Shown one piece after another: positions 62,475 through 64,000 of a stretch of 64,000 nt of DNA. The stretch comes from Alphaproteobacteria bacterium (GTDB lineage: Bacteria > Pseudomonadota > Alphaproteobacteria > Caulobacterales > Maricaulaceae), in NCBI GenBank assembly GCA_024742735.1, contig JANSXV010000001.1, positions 744,001-808,000 on the forward strand. The letters run 5' to 3'. The notes beneath the pieces are model-generated. The model was not told the DNA's origin. It did not search any database and was given only the letters and a program-made list of their open reading frames with translations. Each line of letters opens with the position of its first letter. Within the stretch, counting starts at the first letter, position 1. Both the position numbers and the translations under genes were made by a program.

Positions 62475-62651
62475 TCACCCTGGAGCGACAGGGTCGGCGC
62501 CCCGGATTTGCGCACCCGCCGGAACCGGATCCGGGGGCGTGTCGAGTGCGGCCGCAGCCGTTTTCACTGCGGCCACGGCCAGCAGCGCCAGCACAGCGAA
62601 TCGGAGCCGGCGGCTGGTCCAGAGCAGAGTGTCGATGAGGCGGTCTTTCAT
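62475..62651 (-). CDS. Small single-span membrane protein
   Basis: 58 residues (MKDRLIDTLLWTSRRLRFAV then LALLAVAAVKTAAAAL). One TM helix and a short proline-rich tail; no strong ribosome-binding site. Probably real but weakly supported. The rest of 62331-62795 shows no gene. Confidence 0.4.
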   Translation of the reverse strand: MKDRLIDTLLWTSRRLRFAVLALLAVAAVKTAAAALDTPPDPVPAGAQIRGADPVAPG

Positions 62652-62795
62652 GTCAGGCTCGCTTCTGAAGACCCGCGTCGGGCAGCAAGAAGCATACCGC
62701 TCTGACAGGGGTTCAACGCCGATGTGAGCCGGTCGTGAATTGCGCCCGATACAGACGCTCGTATTCTGCCTGTCAGTGAGGCGGGAGCGATTCTC

Positions 62796-63737
62796 ATGGC
62801 GGCGCGGGCCTGGTGGCGCGATTTCCAGCTGGATGGCGCAGCGGTGCATGTCCGCAAAACCGGCGCGCGGGTTCCCATTGAGCCTGGCGTGGTCGGCGAA
62901 ACGTTGGCCTGGCTGCGTTTTCACCTGGCTGTCGAAGCCGAGCGCCGCGCGATCCGCAGCGACGGACCGCGCCTCTGGTTTGCGCCGGAGCGGCCCCGCC
63001 CCTGGTATCTGATCTGGCCTGCGGTGCAGCTGTCAGGCCTGCGCATCGCAGAGAGTCCTGACGAAGCTGACCTTGCCTTCGTGTTCGAGGACGTCACGCA
63101 AGGACGCATTCCCGCCGGTCATGGTCTGCCCATCATCAACGGGCGATGTGCGGACGTCTCCAAATCCCGGGTCGCCGACGTTTTCGAGCAGGTCAGCGGG
63201 CGCGCCCTGACGCTGGGCCCGGAAAGCTGGCATGGTCCCATGGTGGCGAAGTCCGAAGCCAATGGCGCCCACGACGGCCGCGTGGTTCACGGGCCGGCCG
63301 CGCCGCAATCGGGAATGGTCTACCAGCGCCTCATCGACACCGCCGCGCCCGACGGCATGGTGGAAGATCTGCGCTGCCCGACCGTGGGCGGCGAGATCGC
63401 AGCGGTCTTCCTGAAGCGCCGCCCGATCGCGGCGCGCTTCGCAAACGCCAACGCCGAAGTACGCGAGCTCGATCCCGGTGCGGTGTTCAGTGAGGAAGAG
63501 CGGTCCTTGATCCGCGAGTTCTGCGCGGCGTTCGGCCTGGACTGGGGCGGGGTTGACGTGTTGCGGGAGCGTTCGTCCGGCGCGATCTGGATCGTCGACG
63601 CCAACAAGACCGACATGGGGCCCCCGACGGCCCTGCCCCTGGATCGCAAGCTCGCCAGCGCGCGCGCGATCGGCGCCCGCCTGCGCGCCTATTGCGAGCG
63701 CCGCCTGACCACCGCGCAAGGAGCGCCGCAGCCATGA
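62796..63737 (+). CDS. Hypothetical protein with ATP-grasp-like C-terminus
   Basis: 313 residues. The C-terminal half contains MVAKSEANGAHDGRVV and GGVDVLRERSSGAIWIVDAN, which look like the Lys-strand and Asp/Asn metal-binding strand of ATP-grasp ligases. The N-terminal half is Trp-rich and unfamiliar (YLIWPAVQLSGLRIAESPDE). Stop overlaps the next start (ATGA). A ligase-type activity is a guess from these motifs. Confidence 0.6.
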   Translation: MAARAWWRDFQLDGAAVHVRKTGARVPIEPGVVGETLAWLRFHLAVEAERRAIRSDGPRLWFAPERPRPWYLIWPAVQLSGLRIAESPDEADLAFVFEDVTQGRIPAGHGLPIINGRCADVSKSRVADVFEQVSGRALTLGPESWHGPMVAKSEANGAHDGRVVHGPAAPQSGMVYQRLIDTAAPDGMVEDLRCPTVGGEIAAVFLKRRPIAARFANANAEVRELDPGAVFSEEERSLIREFCAAFGLDWGGVDVLRERSSGAIWIVDANKTDMGPPTALPLDRKLASARAIGARLRAYCERRLTTAQGAPQP

Positions 63738-64000
63738 CCGCCATCCCCTTCGTGCGCGAATTCGACTTCGAGTATGGCCGTTGCGATCAGCTGAGCCCGC
63801 TTGTGCGCCGGCTGATCGCACCCAATCCGGGCCCCTTCACCTTTACAGGGACCGGCGTCTTTATCGTCGGCGGAGGCGAAGTGGCGGTCATCGACCCTGG
63901 CCCGCTGGACGCTGATCACGAGGCCGCGCTCGACGCTGCTCTGGAGGGCGAGACGATCAAGTTCGTGCTGGTCACCCATCACCACATGGACCACTCACCG
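63734..64000 (+). CDS. Metallo-beta-lactamase-fold hydrolase, partial at window end
   Basis: The first 89 codons are visible. After a short lead (MTAIPFVREFDFEYGRCDQL) comes TGTGVFIVGGGEVAVIDPGP and VLVTHHHMDHSP, the HxHxDH metal-binding motif of the MBL-fold superfamily (glyoxalase II-like / LACTB2-like). Start overlaps the preceding stop. The 3' end lies beyond the window. Confidence 0.9.
   Translation, partial: MTAIPFVREFDFEYGRCDQLSPLVRRLIAPNPGPFTFTGTGVFIVGGGEVAVIDPGPLDADHEAALDAALEGETIKFVLVTHHHMDHSP

Overview
The window is 64 kb of GC-rich chromosome from an alphaproteobacterium. A stalked or dimorphic marine relative of Maricaulis, Oceanicaulis or Caulobacter fits best. The grounds are a PodJ-like polarity protein, DUF2336, UPF0262 and DUF2948 proteins, the murA to yacG gene order, a complete beta-oxidation set and an elaborate TonB2-like energy-transduction operon. 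Genus is an inference; no rRNA is present.

Layout. 1-5.2 kb: lon, a reductase/epimerase and an outer-membrane porin, all on the minus strand. 5.3-10.6 kb: a small membrane protein facing a tightly overlapping minus-strand housekeeping operon (murA, DUF2948, UPF0262, phosphatase-like, infA, maf, RNase E/G-like, yacG). 10.7-18.6 kb: a 7.9-kb integrative element inserted in tRNA-Thr(GGT). 18.7-24.6 kb: an orphan DUF2793 tail-fibre-like gene, then both subunits of methylmalonyl-CoA mutase. 24.7-31.8 kb: fatty-acid oxidation genes (FadJ-like, thiolase, two acyl-CoA dehydrogenases) and a MerR regulator with a clear operator. 32-44 kb: a secreted protein, PodJ-like protein with two CtrA-like boxes, TauE-family exporter, several DUF proteins, PdeM, an MFS transporter and MsrB. 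44-53.5 kb: an S9 peptidase and a DUF3450/ExbB/ExbD/TonB/TPR operon with a second tonB and a decayed TPR fragment. 54-64 kb: tRNA-Gln, tRNA-Pro, an SppA-like protein without recognisable catalytic residues, DUF3667, an oligopeptide ABC transporter (binding protein and two permeases) split by two paralogous secreted proteins, an ATP-grasp-like protein and the start of a metallo-beta-lactamase-fold gene.

The most interesting region is the tRNA-Thr element. It has a 57-bp perfect direct repeat at its ends, a P4-type tyrosine integrase, integrase arm-type repeats spaced 11 bp at both ends, an excisionase-like HTH protein and an Mrr-type restriction nuclease. One gene encodes a protein whose second half reads like the C-terminal half of the T7 gp9 capsid scaffold. 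On the same strand upstream of that gene are three direct repeats, two of which end in TATAGGGGA or TATAGGAGA, as T7-type phage RNA polymerase promoters do. No portal, major capsid, tail or terminase gene is recognisable. I infer a phage satellite that exploits a T7-like podophage, using a scaffold fragment to affect capsid assembly and helper-type promoters to sense the helper. The element also carries four copies of a private ~80-bp palindromic repeat. This is a hypothesis; a degraded podophage prophage is the main alternative.
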